A model generated the notes under the pieces. The model worked only from the letters and a program-made list of their open reading frames with translations. It had not been told where the DNA came from and did no database searches. A program made the position numbers and the translations under genes. A DNA stretch of 64,000 nucleotides, taken from contig NZ_AJYQ02000117.1 in NCBI RefSeq assembly GCF_000287055.2, forward strand, positions 1-64,000, written 5' to 3'. Source of the DNA: Vibrio genomosp. F10 str. ZF-129 (GTDB taxonomy: Bacteria > Pseudomonadota > Gammaproteobacteria > Enterobacterales > Vibrionaceae). Shown here in pieces: positions 8,911 to 17,575 of this stretch. Position 1 is the first letter of the stretch, and each line of letters begins with the position of its first letter.

Positions 8911-8985
8911 CTAGGCCTGGTTGATTTAAACTTGATTGCTTTAAACTTGATTGTTTTAAGCTAGGTGTGGCTACAGGCCTGGCAA
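8911..8985 (-). repeat. Degenerate 15-bp tandem repeat, five units, each with an in-frame stop
   Basis: Five consecutive 15-base units lie directly after the stop codon of the EamA gene (minus strand). The two central units are nearly identical (TTTAAACTTGATTG core on the plus strand). Read in the gene's frame on the minus strand, every unit is four codons followed by TAG or TAA. This looks like repeated duplication of the gene's end including its stop. Confidence 0.75.
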
Positions 8986-9870
8986 CTAAAGAAAAAACAA
9001 CGATATTCCCAATAGCGCAAACAACGTACCAAAGAGACTGAGCTTACTAATGGTTTCACGCCTAATGGCGTAAATGACCAGCATGAACAAAGGGCTGGTT
9101 GCAATGAGTGTTTGCGCAATAGCAGGATTCGCATGTTTCAACGCCACCTGTTGTAGCCACAACGCCAAAAACGTTCCGACAAAAATAGCACTGAGTAACC
9201 AGATAAATGAACGGCTCCCCATCGAACTCAGATTCCTTTTTATCGCTTTGAACGGTTTATCTTCAACCCACCAAATAATGGCCACAACAGCAAGCACCCC
9301 AACCGCTAAGCGAATCAGTGCACCCAGTAAGGGGGGAAGGTTTCCCGCAACTAATGCGTAGTGAGAAATAACCACGCCACTTGCCTGGCACACACTTGCG
9401 AGTAGGCCATAGCCAATCCCTGCACGTGAAACCTGGTTAGTCTCACCATTAGGCTGAAACACAACCAACGCGACAGCAAACGTGGTAATAACAACGCCCA
9501 ACCATGCCTGAATTGAGATAACGGTCCCTAGAAATACCAAAGCAAGCACACCTGATAACGGTGGAGCAAGAGACTCTAGCAACAAGGTTTTATTAGGACC
9601 AATTCGCTTTAAAGCCGCGAAGTACGCAGAATCACCAATCGCGATACCTATCACTCCAGACACGGCAAGCACCAAAAAATACTCCGGTGTTAACGTAAAT
9701 TCTGGGCTTGGGATAAACGGAAGAACAAATAGCATCATCGCAGAAGCGATTGTCCCTTTAACAATATTAAGCTGCATCGCTGTGAACTGGTGGCTAAACT
9801 GACTGTAAATCCATGTAGCACTCGCCCACACAACAGCTGCAAATAATGCAGCGACTTCCCCATAGAACAT
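8986..9870 (-). CDS. EamA/DMT-family membrane transporter
   Basis: A 294-residue inner membrane protein with ten predicted transmembrane helices in two homologous EamA halves (about 1-140 and 150-294), typical of drug/metabolite transporters. The second half has the usual conserved AxxxLxPxF-like pattern (IATSPLFMLVIYAI). The substrate is not predictable; relatives export amino acids, cofactors or drugs. Monocistronic, convergent with the TPR-GGDEF gene. Its stop codon is followed at once by a 15-bp tandem repeat array. Confidence 0.93.
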   Translation of the reverse strand: MFYGEVAALFAAVVWASATWIYSQFSHQFTAMQLNIVKGTIASAMMLFVLPFIPSPEFTLTPEYFLVLAVSGVIGIAIGDSAYFAALKRIGPNKTLLLESLAPPLSGVLALVFLGTVISIQAWLGVVITTFAVALVVFQPNGETNQVSRAGIGYGLLASVCQASGVVISHYALVAGNLPPLLGALIRLAVGVLAVVAIIWWVEDKPFKAIKRNLSSMGSRSFIWLLSAIFVGTFLALWLQQVALKHANPAIAQTLIATSPLFMLVIYAIRRETISKLSLFGTLFALLGISLFFL

Positions 9871-10059
9871 CCACTACCCTCTTATTTTTTATGCGCTTTC
9901 TAGCCCATTTAGGTCACTCATTGCTATTAACAGAGAAAAAATACCAATCGTCACCAAATAATTGATTTTTATCTATACATTCAAACTCAACTTACATATC
10001 TTTTACATTAAGCACTGAAAGCTCACATACGTTAGCATTTTAGATAAAAGGAAGTACTT

Positions 10060-10428
10060 ATGTTTCTCGATTATTTAGCTCTTGGCCTACTTATATTTGT
10101 CGCATTAGTTATCTTTTATGGGATTATTGTCATTCATGACATTCCGTACGAGATCGCAAAGGAAAGAGAGCACCCTCATCAGGATGCGATTCATTACGCA
10201 GGCTGGGTCAGTCTTTTCACTCTTCACGCTATCTGGCCTTTCTTATGGATATGGGCAACGTTATGGCGAAAAGAGCGAGGTTGGGGATTCAGTAAGCTCG
10301 AAGCGGAACAACACGACATTCATAACCGAGTGGATCAACTCGTCGATCAAATCGAACAGCTTAGAAGTGAAGTTTCGAGCCTAAAATCAGAATCAAATCA
10401 GGCTAATCCAAGTCAGGAGGACAAATAA
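10060..10428 (+). CDS. DUF3302 inner membrane protein (YiaW-like)
   Basis: A 122-residue protein with two membrane helices (about 3-27 and 47-67), a conserved HDIPYEIAK...HPHQDAIH loop between them, IWPFLWIWATLWR, and a coiled-coil tail (about 85-115). This matches the E. coli YiaW pattern. Its stop shares one base with the start of the HlyD-like gene (TAATG), so the two are translationally coupled. The pair probably forms one inner membrane/periplasm efflux adaptor unit whose substrate is unknown. Confidence 0.93.
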   Translation: MFLDYLALGLLIFVALVIFYGIIVIHDIPYEIAKEREHPHQDAIHYAGWVSLFTLHAIWPFLWIWATLWRKERGWGFSKLEAEQHDIHNRVDQLVDQIEQLRSEVSSLKSESNQANPSQEDK

Positions 10429-11558
10429 TGGATTTACTATTAATTCTTACTTACACCGCCTTCTGTATCGCAATTTTCAAGATATTTAAAATCCCACTGA
10501 ACAAATGGACGGTACCCACTGCGGTGCTAGGTGGCGTTGTGTTAATTGGTACGTTGATTTTATTGATGAACTATAACCACCCATTCACACAAATTGGTAA
10601 TCAAGTCTACTCAACAACCCCAATCGTATCTGGTGTTAGAGGTCGAGTGATCGAAGTCCCTGTAGAGCCCAATAAACCATTACGCCAAGGCGATGTGCTG
10701 TTTAAAATCGATCCCATTCCATTCCAAGCTGAAGTCGCTAAACTAAAAGCGAAAATCAAGGAAGCCAGCCAGGATGCACTTGGATTAGAGTCTGGTGTAG
10801 GAGAAGCAGAATCGACACGCTTAAAAGCCATCGCTGAACGCGACAAGGCACAGCGCGAGTTCGACCGTTACCAACGAGGCTTCGACAAAGGTGCCTTTAC
10901 AGAGCAAGAACTCGATACCAGACGTCAGGCATTTAAAGCGAGCCAAGCCGCGTTAGAAGTCGCTGAAGCTCAGGTAGCGCAAGCACAAATTGCCTTAGAA
11001 TCAGAGATTGATGGTGAAAATACCGCTGTCGCTGGTTTGCTGGCCGATCTAAGAAAAGCAGAGTTTAATCTAGAGCAAACGGTCGTGACCGCGCCAACTG
11101 ACGGTTATGCCACACAACTTGCGCTAAGACCGGGTGTCATGGCGGTTCCTCTGCCACTGGCTCCTGTTATGACTTTCATTCACTCCGAAGAGAAGATCTA
11201 CACCGCGGCTTTTCGCCAGAACTCGTTACAACGTCTACAACCAGGGTTCGAGGCTGAGTTCCTGTTTAGAGCCTTGCCAGGACGCGTATTCAAAGGAGAG
11301 GTTATCGAAGCGCTTCCAGCGATTGGCGAAGGTCAGTTCCAAGCTCGGGGTTCACTCCTAGGAACAGACTCACTGCGTACTAACGGACGAGTTCTGATTA
11401 CTTTACGCATTAACGATGATCTTTCTGAGTATCATTTACCATTGGGTACCGCAGTAGAAGTTGCCGTCTATTCAGATAGCTTCACTCACGTATCCATTAT
11501 GCGTAAAATATTGATTCGCATGAAAAGTTGGCAAAACTACTTATACTTAGATCACTAG
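10428..11558 (+). CDS. HlyD-family periplasmic adaptor (YiaV-like)
   Basis: A 376-residue membrane fusion protein. It has two N-terminal membrane segments (about 1-20 and 30-47), then a lipoyl/biotinyl-like half (SGVRGRVIEVPVEPNKPLRQGDVLFKID), a long coiled-coil hairpin (about 95-215) and the returning barrel half (TVVTAPTDGYATQLALRPG). Paired with the DUF3302 gene as in yiaWV. No outer membrane channel or ATPase is adjacent, so any efflux partner lies elsewhere. A 15-bp degenerate repeat follows its stop codon. Confidence 0.93.
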   Translation: MDLLLILTYTAFCIAIFKIFKIPLNKWTVPTAVLGGVVLIGTLILLMNYNHPFTQIGNQVYSTTPIVSGVRGRVIEVPVEPNKPLRQGDVLFKIDPIPFQAEVAKLKAKIKEASQDALGLESGVGEAESTRLKAIAERDKAQREFDRYQRGFDKGAFTEQELDTRRQAFKASQAALEVAEAQVAQAQIALESEIDGENTAVAGLLADLRKAEFNLEQTVVTAPTDGYATQLALRPGVMAVPLPLAPVMTFIHSEEKIYTAAFRQNSLQRLQPGFEAEFLFRALPGRVFKGEVIEALPAIGEGQFQARGSLLGTDSLRTNGRVLITLRINDDLSEYHLPLGTAVEVAVYSDSFTHVSIMRKILIRMKSWQNYLYLDH

Positions 11559-11569
11559 GTATTCGTCTC

Positions 11570-11629
11570 AATAGCTATTGATCTAATAGCTAATGTTCTA
11601 ATAAGTAGTGTTCTAATCACTAGTGATAC
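11570..11629 (+). repeat. Degenerate 15-bp tandem repeat, four units, after the HlyD-like gene
   Basis: Four 15-base units starting AATAGCTATTGATCT and ending AATCACTAGTGATAC. The last unit resembles the end of the coding sequence itself (GATCACTAG, which contains the real stop). Three of four units hold TAG or TAA at the same place as that stop. Confidence 0.65.
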
Positions 11630-11643
11630 AAGAAAAAGACAAT

Positions 11644-11680
11644 GGCGAGGCTCATCATCATTTTGAGTTCTCGCCTTCTC
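11644..11680 (+). terminator. Stem-loop after the yiaWV-like operon
   Basis: Outer stem GGCGAG / CTCGCC with an inner CTCA / TGAG stem, followed by TTCTC. The T-tract is poor, so terminator function is likely but not certain. Confidence 0.5.
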
Positions 11681-11710
11681 AATATCTCACCGCAATTCTG
11701 AGGTCCAGCC

Positions 11711-12580
11711 TTGAGTAACCATAAACTGTCTACTTCTGCTCTTGCAAAAATAAGAGAAATAGATTCTAAACAGCTCTTTGCTGATCTTAAAAAATCAGGG
11801 TATATCAATCGTTTTGAAGATAAATGGGTGGTGACTCAGATTGGTGCAAAATTTGGTGGCGAGTACTTTCATCACCCTAAATTTGGTGATTACATTGTCT
11901 GGCCCATTCATCTATTGATTGATATAGACCGCTATTCCGGTGAGGCCATGTCTTCTACCGACATAGGCATATCATTCAATCTTAGCGCGAAAAAAATCAA
12001 TCAGTTGCTCGCCGAGCTGGGCTGGATCACTAAAACAGAGCAAGGATGGTGTGCAACCCGCTCTGGAGCCTGTGTCGGTGCAATTCAAAAAGAAAACCCA
12101 TCTTCAAAGCAAAGCTTTGTTCTTTGGCATGACTCTATTGCAAACAACAAGCATTTAAAACAGTCGGTTATAGAGTTCCTTGGGCAAGAGGCATCGGCAC
12201 ACTCTACAGATAAGTCACTTTTCAATTTCCGACAAAAATTTGAAGCCAAACACCGCACTTTAGATGGCCACTATGTCTGTTCTATCGGAGAGCTTCGAAT
12301 CGATAACTGGCTTTATATGAACGGTATACCGCACGCCTATCAGCGCCAATTACCCATTGAAGAAAATGCCCTAAGCGACTTTTATCTCCCAACAGGCAAT
12401 GTCTATTTGCAATATTGGGGGACAGATTCCAGCCCCACAGGACAAGAGCAAATAACCCAAACCAAAACCCTCTACGAGCAGCACCAACTGAACTTGATCG
12501 AGATTTTCCCAAGCGACAGTGACCAGTTAGATGAAGTGCTGCCAAGAAAGCTTCGAGAGTATGGGATTAAAGGCTATTAG
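11711..12580 (+). CDS. Predicted PD-(D/E)XK-like nuclease-fold protein with N-terminal winged-helix-like region
   Basis: A 289-residue cytoplasmic protein starting at TTG. The N-terminal ~130 residues contain two short winged-helix-like repeats (ALAKIREIDSKQLFADLKKSGYI region and DIGISFNLSAKKINQLLAELGWI region). The C-terminal part (about 185-289) has the pattern of restriction-fold nucleases linked to helicases: GELRIDNWLYMNGIPHAYQRQLP, then SDFYLPTGNVYLQYWG, then IEIFPSD. The usual acid in the (I/L)E-x-W/F-G element is glutamine here (LQYWG), so activity is doubtful. Relatives in vibrios are often mislabelled glycerol kinase; no kinase motif is visible. Confidence 0.75.
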   Translation: MSNHKLSTSALAKIREIDSKQLFADLKKSGYINRFEDKWVVTQIGAKFGGEYFHHPKFGDYIVWPIHLLIDIDRYSGEAMSSTDIGISFNLSAKKINQLLAELGWITKTEQGWCATRSGACVGAIQKENPSSKQSFVLWHDSIANNKHLKQSVIEFLGQEASAHSTDKSLFNFRQKFEAKHRTLDGHYVCSIGELRIDNWLYMNGIPHAYQRQLPIEENALSDFYLPTGNVYLQYWGTDSSPTGQEQITQTKTLYEQHQLNLIEIFPSDSDQLDEVLPRKLREYGIKGY

Positions 12581-12663
12581 CGCTAGAGTCTGACCATTCT
12601 TCGAGCATTGCTAGTCCGTTGTTTTGAATCAGTGCTTTCTAGTCCGTACTTTCTTATACGATC

Positions 12664-13098
12664 TTACGAACGATATGATGAATATTTCGCCGCAGCGGCT
12701 TCTTCTTTAGACACTACCGTTTGCCCAATTGGCGCAAGCGAAATCAATGCCAACTTCAAATGTTGTAACGCAAACGGAATGCCAATAATGGTAATAAAAC
12801 ACGCCACTGCCGAAAGAATATGACCAATGGCTAACCAAACACCCGCAAGCAAAAACCAAATTACATTACCAACAAATCCGAAGGCACCTGTTCCAATGTC
12901 TTCCTGATTGGTTAGCTCATCCCGGGCTATCGCTTCTTGGCCAAACGGAAAAAACGAAAAGTTTCCCATCACGAAACAAGCACGCCCCCAGGGAATGCCA
13001 ACAATACTAATAAAAGCTAAAAGGCCAAACATCCACCACATTAGCCCCATAAAAACACCGCCGAACAAAAACCAAATGATATTACCTAATGTACGCAT
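12664..13098 (-). CDS. yccF: YccF domain inner membrane protein
   Basis: A protein of about 144 residues with two YccF domains, each starting with GN-IWFLF/LAG and ending in a VGIPWG / IGIPFA element, and four membrane helices. Function of YccF is unknown. ATG at 13098 is preferred over the GTG at 13104 because GAGG lies 5 bases upstream of it. The start overlaps the end of the ABM gene by 13 bases, so the two are co-translated. Confidence 0.92.
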   Translation of the reverse strand: MRTLGNIIWFLFGGVFMGLMWWMFGLLAFISIVGIPWGRACFVMGNFSFFPFGQEAIARDELTNQEDIGTGAFGFVGNVIWFLLAGVWLAIGHILSAVACFITIIGIPFALQHLKLALISLAPIGQTVVSKEEAAAAKYSSYRS

Positions 13099-13400
13099 AA
13101 CCACCTCGATGAAAAAACCGGCTCATAGTGCTCAACCGTTGGAAACGGATCATAGAAATGATGCAGTAACGCTTTCCATTCCTGATACTGCTCCGATTCT
13201 CTAAAACCTTCAGTGTGAGCCTGCAATGTGTGCCAATTTACGATTAAAATAAAACGATTAGGATCTTCAATACACCGCTGTAATTGATGATCGATATACC
13301 CATACATTGCTGAAATAATAGCTTGGGCTTTTTTGAATGCTTGTTGAAACTCCTCGACAAGCAGCGGCTTCACATCTAAAACAGCCACTTCCGTTATCAT
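13086..13400 (-). CDS. Antibiotic biosynthesis monooxygenase (ABM) domain protein
   Basis: A 104-residue ferredoxin-fold protein with the ABM pattern: ITEVAVLDVKP at the start, GYIDHQLQRCIEDPNRFILIVNW in the middle and the conserved EGFRESEQYQEW before the final strand. Family members are small dimeric oxygenases or heme/quinone-handling enzymes; many have no known substrate. An AAGGA sequence lies 9 bases before the ATG. It leads a two-gene operon with yccF. Confidence 0.88.
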   Translation of the reverse strand: MITEVAVLDVKPLLVEEFQQAFKKAQAIISAMYGYIDHQLQRCIEDPNRFILIVNWHTLQAHTEGFRESEQYQEWKALLHHFYDPFPTVEHYEPVFSSRWLCVH

Positions 13401-13437
13401 AGTGTTGTTTTCCTTAACTCAATATGAACTTTAATTG

Positions 13438-14160
13438 TTAAAACGCTTGCCATACTGCGGTTACTCCACTTACAGAACACAGTACTAAGGCTCCAGCACG
13501 TATTATTTCTTTGGGTAAGGTTTGCGTCGTGGCAATCGCCAATCTATAACCTAGCCAAGATGCAGGAATCAACGGAATCGTAATCCACAAATGGTGTGTA
13601 TTCAAAAATCCGGCTGGAATCTGAATAATGAGTGAGATAAGAGAACTGAATACGAAGAAGGCCGATAAATTACCACGTAACTGATTGGCCTCCTGATGCT
13701 GAAGCAACAGCGCCATTGGAGGGCCTCCGATAGACGAACTCGTACCAAAGAATCCAGAAAAGAAACCCGCAATACCCATGCGCATTGGCGTTGGTTCAAT
13801 ACGATAAGGGAGTAAACTCACCGCAACCGCAAATAGGACCAGAAAGCCCAGCCAAAGGGCCAACACATCCGTAGAAACCATAACCAGAAGAAACCCACCC
13901 GCAATCGAGCCCGGAACACGCCCAATCAATGCCATTTTGAGGCCACCTATAGATACGCTGGCGCGATGTTTTCGTGCATTAAGGATAGAGATAAACAGTG
14001 CAACTAAACATATTGGCGCTGGTACATAATCTGGAGAGATCAAAAATAACAAAGGCGCAGCAACAATAGCCAGCCCAAAACCAATCGCCGTTTGGACGAA
14101 AGAGCCTAAAAAAATCAGAAACATTGCAATTAACGCTGGGGTGGTTATCCATTCGGACAC
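13438..14160 (-). CDS. TauE/SafE-family membrane transporter
   Basis: A 240-residue inner membrane protein with about eight helices. The conserved GFGLAIVAAPLL motif and the second-half GFFGTSSSIGGPPMALLL motif identify the TauE/SafE family (sulfite or sulfur-compound and organic anion exporters). Start is GTG with AAGGA seven bases upstream. Substrate unknown. Its 3' end is about 40 bases upstream of the ABM start on the same strand, so it could lead the ABM-yccF operon. Confidence 0.9.
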   Translation of the reverse strand: MSEWITTPALIAMFLIFLGSFVQTAIGFGLAIVAAPLLFLISPDYVPAPICLVALFISILNARKHRASVSIGGLKMALIGRVPGSIAGGFLLVMVSTDVLALWLGFLVLFAVAVSLLPYRIEPTPMRMGIAGFFSGFFGTSSSIGGPPMALLLQHQEANQLRGNLSAFFVFSSLISLIIQIPAGFLNTHHLWITIPLIPASWLGYRLAIATTQTLPKEIIRAGALVLCSVSGVTAVWQAF

Positions 14161-14229
14161 GACACAATTCCTTACATCTAGATGCCAAGCCTCATCATAA
14201 TCTATCTATATAAAAATCATATAACTAAA

Positions 14230-14257
14230 TAAAAACCCACCGTAATAGCGGGTGGGT
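14230..14257 (-). terminator. Rho-independent terminator after the MFS gene
   Basis: On the minus strand a 7-base stem ACCCACC / GGTGGGT with a 9-base loop is followed by TTTTTATTT. It lies just past the MFS stop and separates that gene from the TauE gene. Confidence 0.85.
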
Positions 14258-14295
14258 TGTATCGACAATAACAGGGGCAGCAACGATTCAAATAT

Positions 14296-15504
14296 TTAGC
14301 TTTGAGCAGCTAACCTTACCACTGGCTTATCGTTAATTGGCAAGTGTAACAATGCCGCGATAAACGCCAATGCGACCGTAGACCACCAAATCGGATCGTA
14401 AGAGCCATAGTAGTCATAGATAAGCCCACCAACCCAAGCCCCTAAAAAGCTGCCGACTTGGTGAGTAAAAAATACCAACCCATACAATGTCGACAAGTAA
14501 CGAGCACCAAAGATCTGCCTAACAAGTCCAGAAGTCAAAGGGACGGTTCCAAGCCAGCAAAATCCGATCGCCGCACCAAAAATTGCAGCCGTATGTTCGG
14601 TAATGGGCAGGGTTACAAACGCGCCGATAACAAGCGTGCGCATAAAATACAAAGCAGCCATCACGTGACGTTTATTAAAACGATCCCCCATAACTCCCCA
14701 AAAATAGGACCCAAAAATATTGAATATGCCCACATACGCTAACGCCATCGCTGCGCTTGAGGCTGGCAAATTTTTGTCTGCCAAATAGCTGGGTAAATGC
14801 GTCGCGATAAACATGACATGAAAGCCACAAACAAAGAAACCTGCATGAATGAGCCAGTAACCTTTATGTGAAAAAGCTTCATTGAGTGCTTGTTTCAGGG
14901 TTTGATTGTCTTCAGAGTTCGGTGTCAAATTAGGGGCAGACTTAGCGGTTCTCATGAACATTGCAAAGGCAATCATGACCGTACAGAGTAACGCAAATGC
15001 CTGCATGGCTCCTTGCCAATCGAAATGCGCAATTAATGTTTGAGCTCCAGGGATGAGTGCAAACATACCAAACGATCCAGCCGCGGTTGTTAATCCAAAC
15101 GCTTTAGCCGCATGCTGAGCTGGCACTACTTTAGCAACCGCACCTAGCACTATTACATAGCTGGTCGCACTTAACCCTAAACCCACTAAAATCCCCAAAG
15201 ACAGATAAAGCATGCTCGGATCGACAGCGATTGATGTTAAGTACAAGCCTGCTGAATAAGAGATGGCCCCCAGTATGATAATGCGCTTGGGTCCCCATTT
15301 ATCCGCCGCCATGCCTACAAATGGCTGAAACACACCAAACAAAAGGTTTTGAAGGGCGATGGCAAAACTAAAAAACTCGCGCCCTGTTCCGAAGTAATCC
15401 GAGATAGGCATCATAAAGATACCGAAAGACTGCCTTATCCCTAGGCAAACAACTAAGATGCCAATCCCTAGCCATACTAAAAGTGGAAATCGAAAAATGC
15501 TCAT
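14296..15504 (-). CDS. Major facilitator superfamily (MFS) transporter
   Basis: A 402-residue protein with twelve predicted membrane helices and the MFS loop motif GMAADKWGPKR between helices 2 and 3 (a related GVMGDRFNKR sits between helices 8 and 9). The start has SFGIFMMPISDYFGTGREFFSFA, similar to OFA/NarK-like and monocarboxylate-type MFS members. Substrate not predictable. It lies 23 bases after a small hydrophobic ORF and is probably co-transcribed with it. Confidence 0.93.
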   Translation of the reverse strand: MSIFRFPLLVWLGIGILVVCLGIRQSFGIFMMPISDYFGTGREFFSFAIALQNLLFGVFQPFVGMAADKWGPKRIIILGAISYSAGLYLTSIAVDPSMLYLSLGILVGLGLSATSYVIVLGAVAKVVPAQHAAKAFGLTTAAGSFGMFALIPGAQTLIAHFDWQGAMQAFALLCTVMIAFAMFMRTAKSAPNLTPNSEDNQTLKQALNEAFSHKGYWLIHAGFFVCGFHVMFIATHLPSYLADKNLPASSAAMALAYVGIFNIFGSYFWGVMGDRFNKRHVMAALYFMRTLVIGAFVTLPITEHTAAIFGAAIGFCWLGTVPLTSGLVRQIFGARYLSTLYGLVFFTHQVGSFLGAWVGGLIYDYYGSYDPIWWSTVALAFIAALLHLPINDKPVVRLAAQS

Positions 15505-15527
15505 AGATTCGTCTTACTCAATGTTAA

Positions 15528-15716
15528 TTAATGGTGGTGCGAATGGTTGATGTCGCCCGTTTGTTGATGACACCCGCTGTTGATTGCTTGCTCAGCTAAT
15601 AGCGTTAAAAGTCGAGGGGTGTAGTGAACCACCACTAACGATAGAGACAGCAATAACACCATCCTTACAAGTTGAGCCAAAATAGATTGTGAAAACCAAA
15701 GGGACTTAAGAAACAT
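15528..15716 (-). CDS. Small membrane protein with a histidine-rich C-terminus (hypothetical)
   Basis: A 62-residue ORF starting at ATG 15716 with GGTGAG just upstream; an in-frame TTG at 15776 would give 82 residues. It has one hydrophobic helix (about 12-35, around QLVRMVLLLSLSLVVVHY) and ends GDINHSHHH after GCHQQ, so it could bind a metal. It sits 23 bases upstream of the MFS gene on the same strand, which supports it being real and co-expressed. No family was recognised. Confidence 0.45.
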   Translation of the reverse strand: MFLKSLWFSQSILAQLVRMVLLLSLSLVVVHYTPRLLTLLAEQAINSGCHQQTGDINHSHHH

Positions 15717-15969
15717 CTTGCTCACCAGTGATATTAGGGTTAAAAAATCAGCGCGAAGTGTAGTGACTATTCCCAAATGACGCCAATGACATTTTGGTAC
15801 AGAGGCTATGCATAATTTGCATACCCACTGTATTCGATGCTATCGAGCTCACTCTTCTCGCCAAGGCTATTCAAATCGGGTTTGAAGTCCGTTCTAAATC
15901 AAACACAAGTGCTATATCGAATGGAATAGGTTCCTACTCATAATTCAATCACCCTTTCTCTGGCTGCTC

Positions 15970-16392
15970 TTATTTATCTTGCTTCTCTGACTGGTGAGGT
16001 GTTGCGAAAAGTTTAAAGCCTTCATCTAACCACCCAGTGACACCGCCGATCATCTTCTTAACGGGCCTTCCTAATTTGGCTAATCGAATCGCTGCTTTTT
16101 CAGTTCCATTGCAGTGAGGGCCAGCACAGTACACTACAAACAATGTCTCAGCAGGAAATTCACTCAGTCTCTTTTCATTTATTCTCGTGTGGGGAATATT
16201 AATCGCACCATCAATATGACCTTGATCAAATAGATTTTCCCCTCTCACATCGACGAGTACAAAGTCTTGACGATCATTCGTTGTCGCGTGGTGAACATCC
16301 CAGCAATCGGTTTCAAATATTAGTAATAACTCAAAATGGTTTAATGCCGCTTGGCTATCTGCCGCCTGAACTCTTGAAACTGCACTTGTCAT
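15970..16392 (-). CDS. Rhodanese-like domain protein
   Basis: A 140-residue single-domain rhodanese. Visible motifs: LVDVRGENLFDQGHIDGAINIPH (about 47-69), the active-site loop VVYCAGPHCNG with the catalytic cysteine, and the terminal GGVTGWLDEGF. It should bind or transfer sulfane sulfur in the cytoplasm. It is divergent from the GlxA-type regulator at 16514, about 120 bases away, which may control it. Confidence 0.92.
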   Translation of the reverse strand: MTSAVSRVQAADSQAALNHFELLLIFETDCWDVHHATTNDRQDFVLVDVRGENLFDQGHIDGAINIPHTRINEKRLSEFPAETLFVVYCAGPHCNGTEKAAIRLAKLGRPVKKMIGGVTGWLDEGFKLFATPHQSEKQDK

Positions 16393-16513
16393 AACGATTC
16401 CTTAATCAGTTTGTCCTGGGGTTATTATCAACGGCACCACCCAACAAAAACACTGGCTTAAAAGACAATATACGTTAATAATGAGCCATACTATTCAAGA
16501 ATGATGACCAAAG

Positions 16514-17500
16514 ATGGCTATGATCAAAGTGGCAATACTGTCTCATGCGGATGTTTCTCTGTTTGAATTGGCGTGTGCCGTAGAGCTTTTTGCTCTGCCA
16601 AGGCCAGAATTTGATGATTGGTATCAAGCCGACGTCATTAACCTAGACAACGCAGCAATCACAACTACTGCTCGCATTGGTCTCTCGACTCAGTTTGTCC
16701 CATCCATTGACAAATATGATCTCCTCATTATTCCTAGCTGGCCAACGATAGAGAAAACCGTACCGTCCACAATACGAAAACAAGTGAGCCAGTTTCACGC
16801 AAGTGGTAAACGAATTCTTTCTTTCTGCTCTGGGGCTTTCTTATTGGCTGAGCTCGGTATTCTTAATGGTAGGAAAGCCACGACTCACTGGAAATTTGAA
16901 TCTTCATTTCGCCAGCGTTTTCCTCATATTCAATACGCAGCCAATGTTTTGTACTTGTTTGACGGAAATATAGGTTGTTCAGCCGGAAGTGCAGCGGGGT
17001 TAGATCTTGGGCTCGCAGTGATAAGAAGTGACTATGGCTACGAAGTGGCAAATCAAGTGGCGAAGCGGTTGGTTGTCTCCGGACATCGGCAAGGGGGGCA
17101 GTCTCAATTTGTTGAAACGCCAATGCTCGAAGTGCCAAACCAGTTTTCACACGCACTCGAGTGGGCGCAAGATAACCTCGATAAATCGATCTCAATTGAT
17201 GAATTGGCCACCAAAGCGAACATGTCTCGCCGTACCTTTGATAGAAAGTTTAGAGGTTGCTTTGATTTGTCACCAAAAGAGTGGATCATTTGCCAGCGTG
17301 TTGAACGTGCGAAAGGGCTTCTTGAAAGCAGTAATATGACCATTGAACGGCTGTCACAAGCGTCTGGTTTTGATACATCAATGACGATGCGGCATCACTT
17401 TCGACAGTTGGTTGGTGTTTCTCCGAGTATGTACCGGCAGCAATTTTTCCAAAATTCAGGCACGGGTGCGACTCACACCAACGAATCTTTTGCAAAGTAA
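16514..17500 (+). CDS. GlxA-family transcriptional regulator (DJ-1/PfpI domain + AraC HTH)
   Basis: A 328-residue regulator. The N-terminal ~190 residues form a DJ-1/PfpI (class I glutamine amidotransferase-like) domain with the nucleophile-elbow FCSGAFLLAELGIL and GCSAGSAAGLDL. The C-terminal ~100 residues carry two HTH motifs of the AraC family (SIDELATKANMSRRTFDRKF and TIERLSQASGFDTSMTMRHHF). The start could be 16514 or the ATG two codons later; neither has a strong ribosome-binding sequence. Divergence from the rhodanese gene makes that gene its most likely target. Confidence 0.93.
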   Translation: MAMIKVAILSHADVSLFELACAVELFALPRPEFDDWYQADVINLDNAAITTTARIGLSTQFVPSIDKYDLLIIPSWPTIEKTVPSTIRKQVSQFHASGKRILSFCSGAFLLAELGILNGRKATTHWKFESSFRQRFPHIQYAANVLYLFDGNIGCSAGSAAGLDLGLAVIRSDYGYEVANQVAKRLVVSGHRQGGQSQFVETPMLEVPNQFSHALEWAQDNLDKSISIDELATKANMSRRTFDRKFRGCFDLSPKEWIICQRVERAKGLLESSNMTIERLSQASGFDTSMTMRHHFRQLVGVSPSMYRQQFFQNSGTGATHTNESFAK

Positions 17501-17575
17501 TGTTTCTCAACAAACTCAGAAACCCGTAGTAAGTGCTTACTAAAAAATAGAGTACCACGACAAAGAAGAAAATCC

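Noticed and set aside
8911..8985. CRISPR array
   Set aside because: Units are contiguous 15-mers with no spacers, and no cas genes are present.
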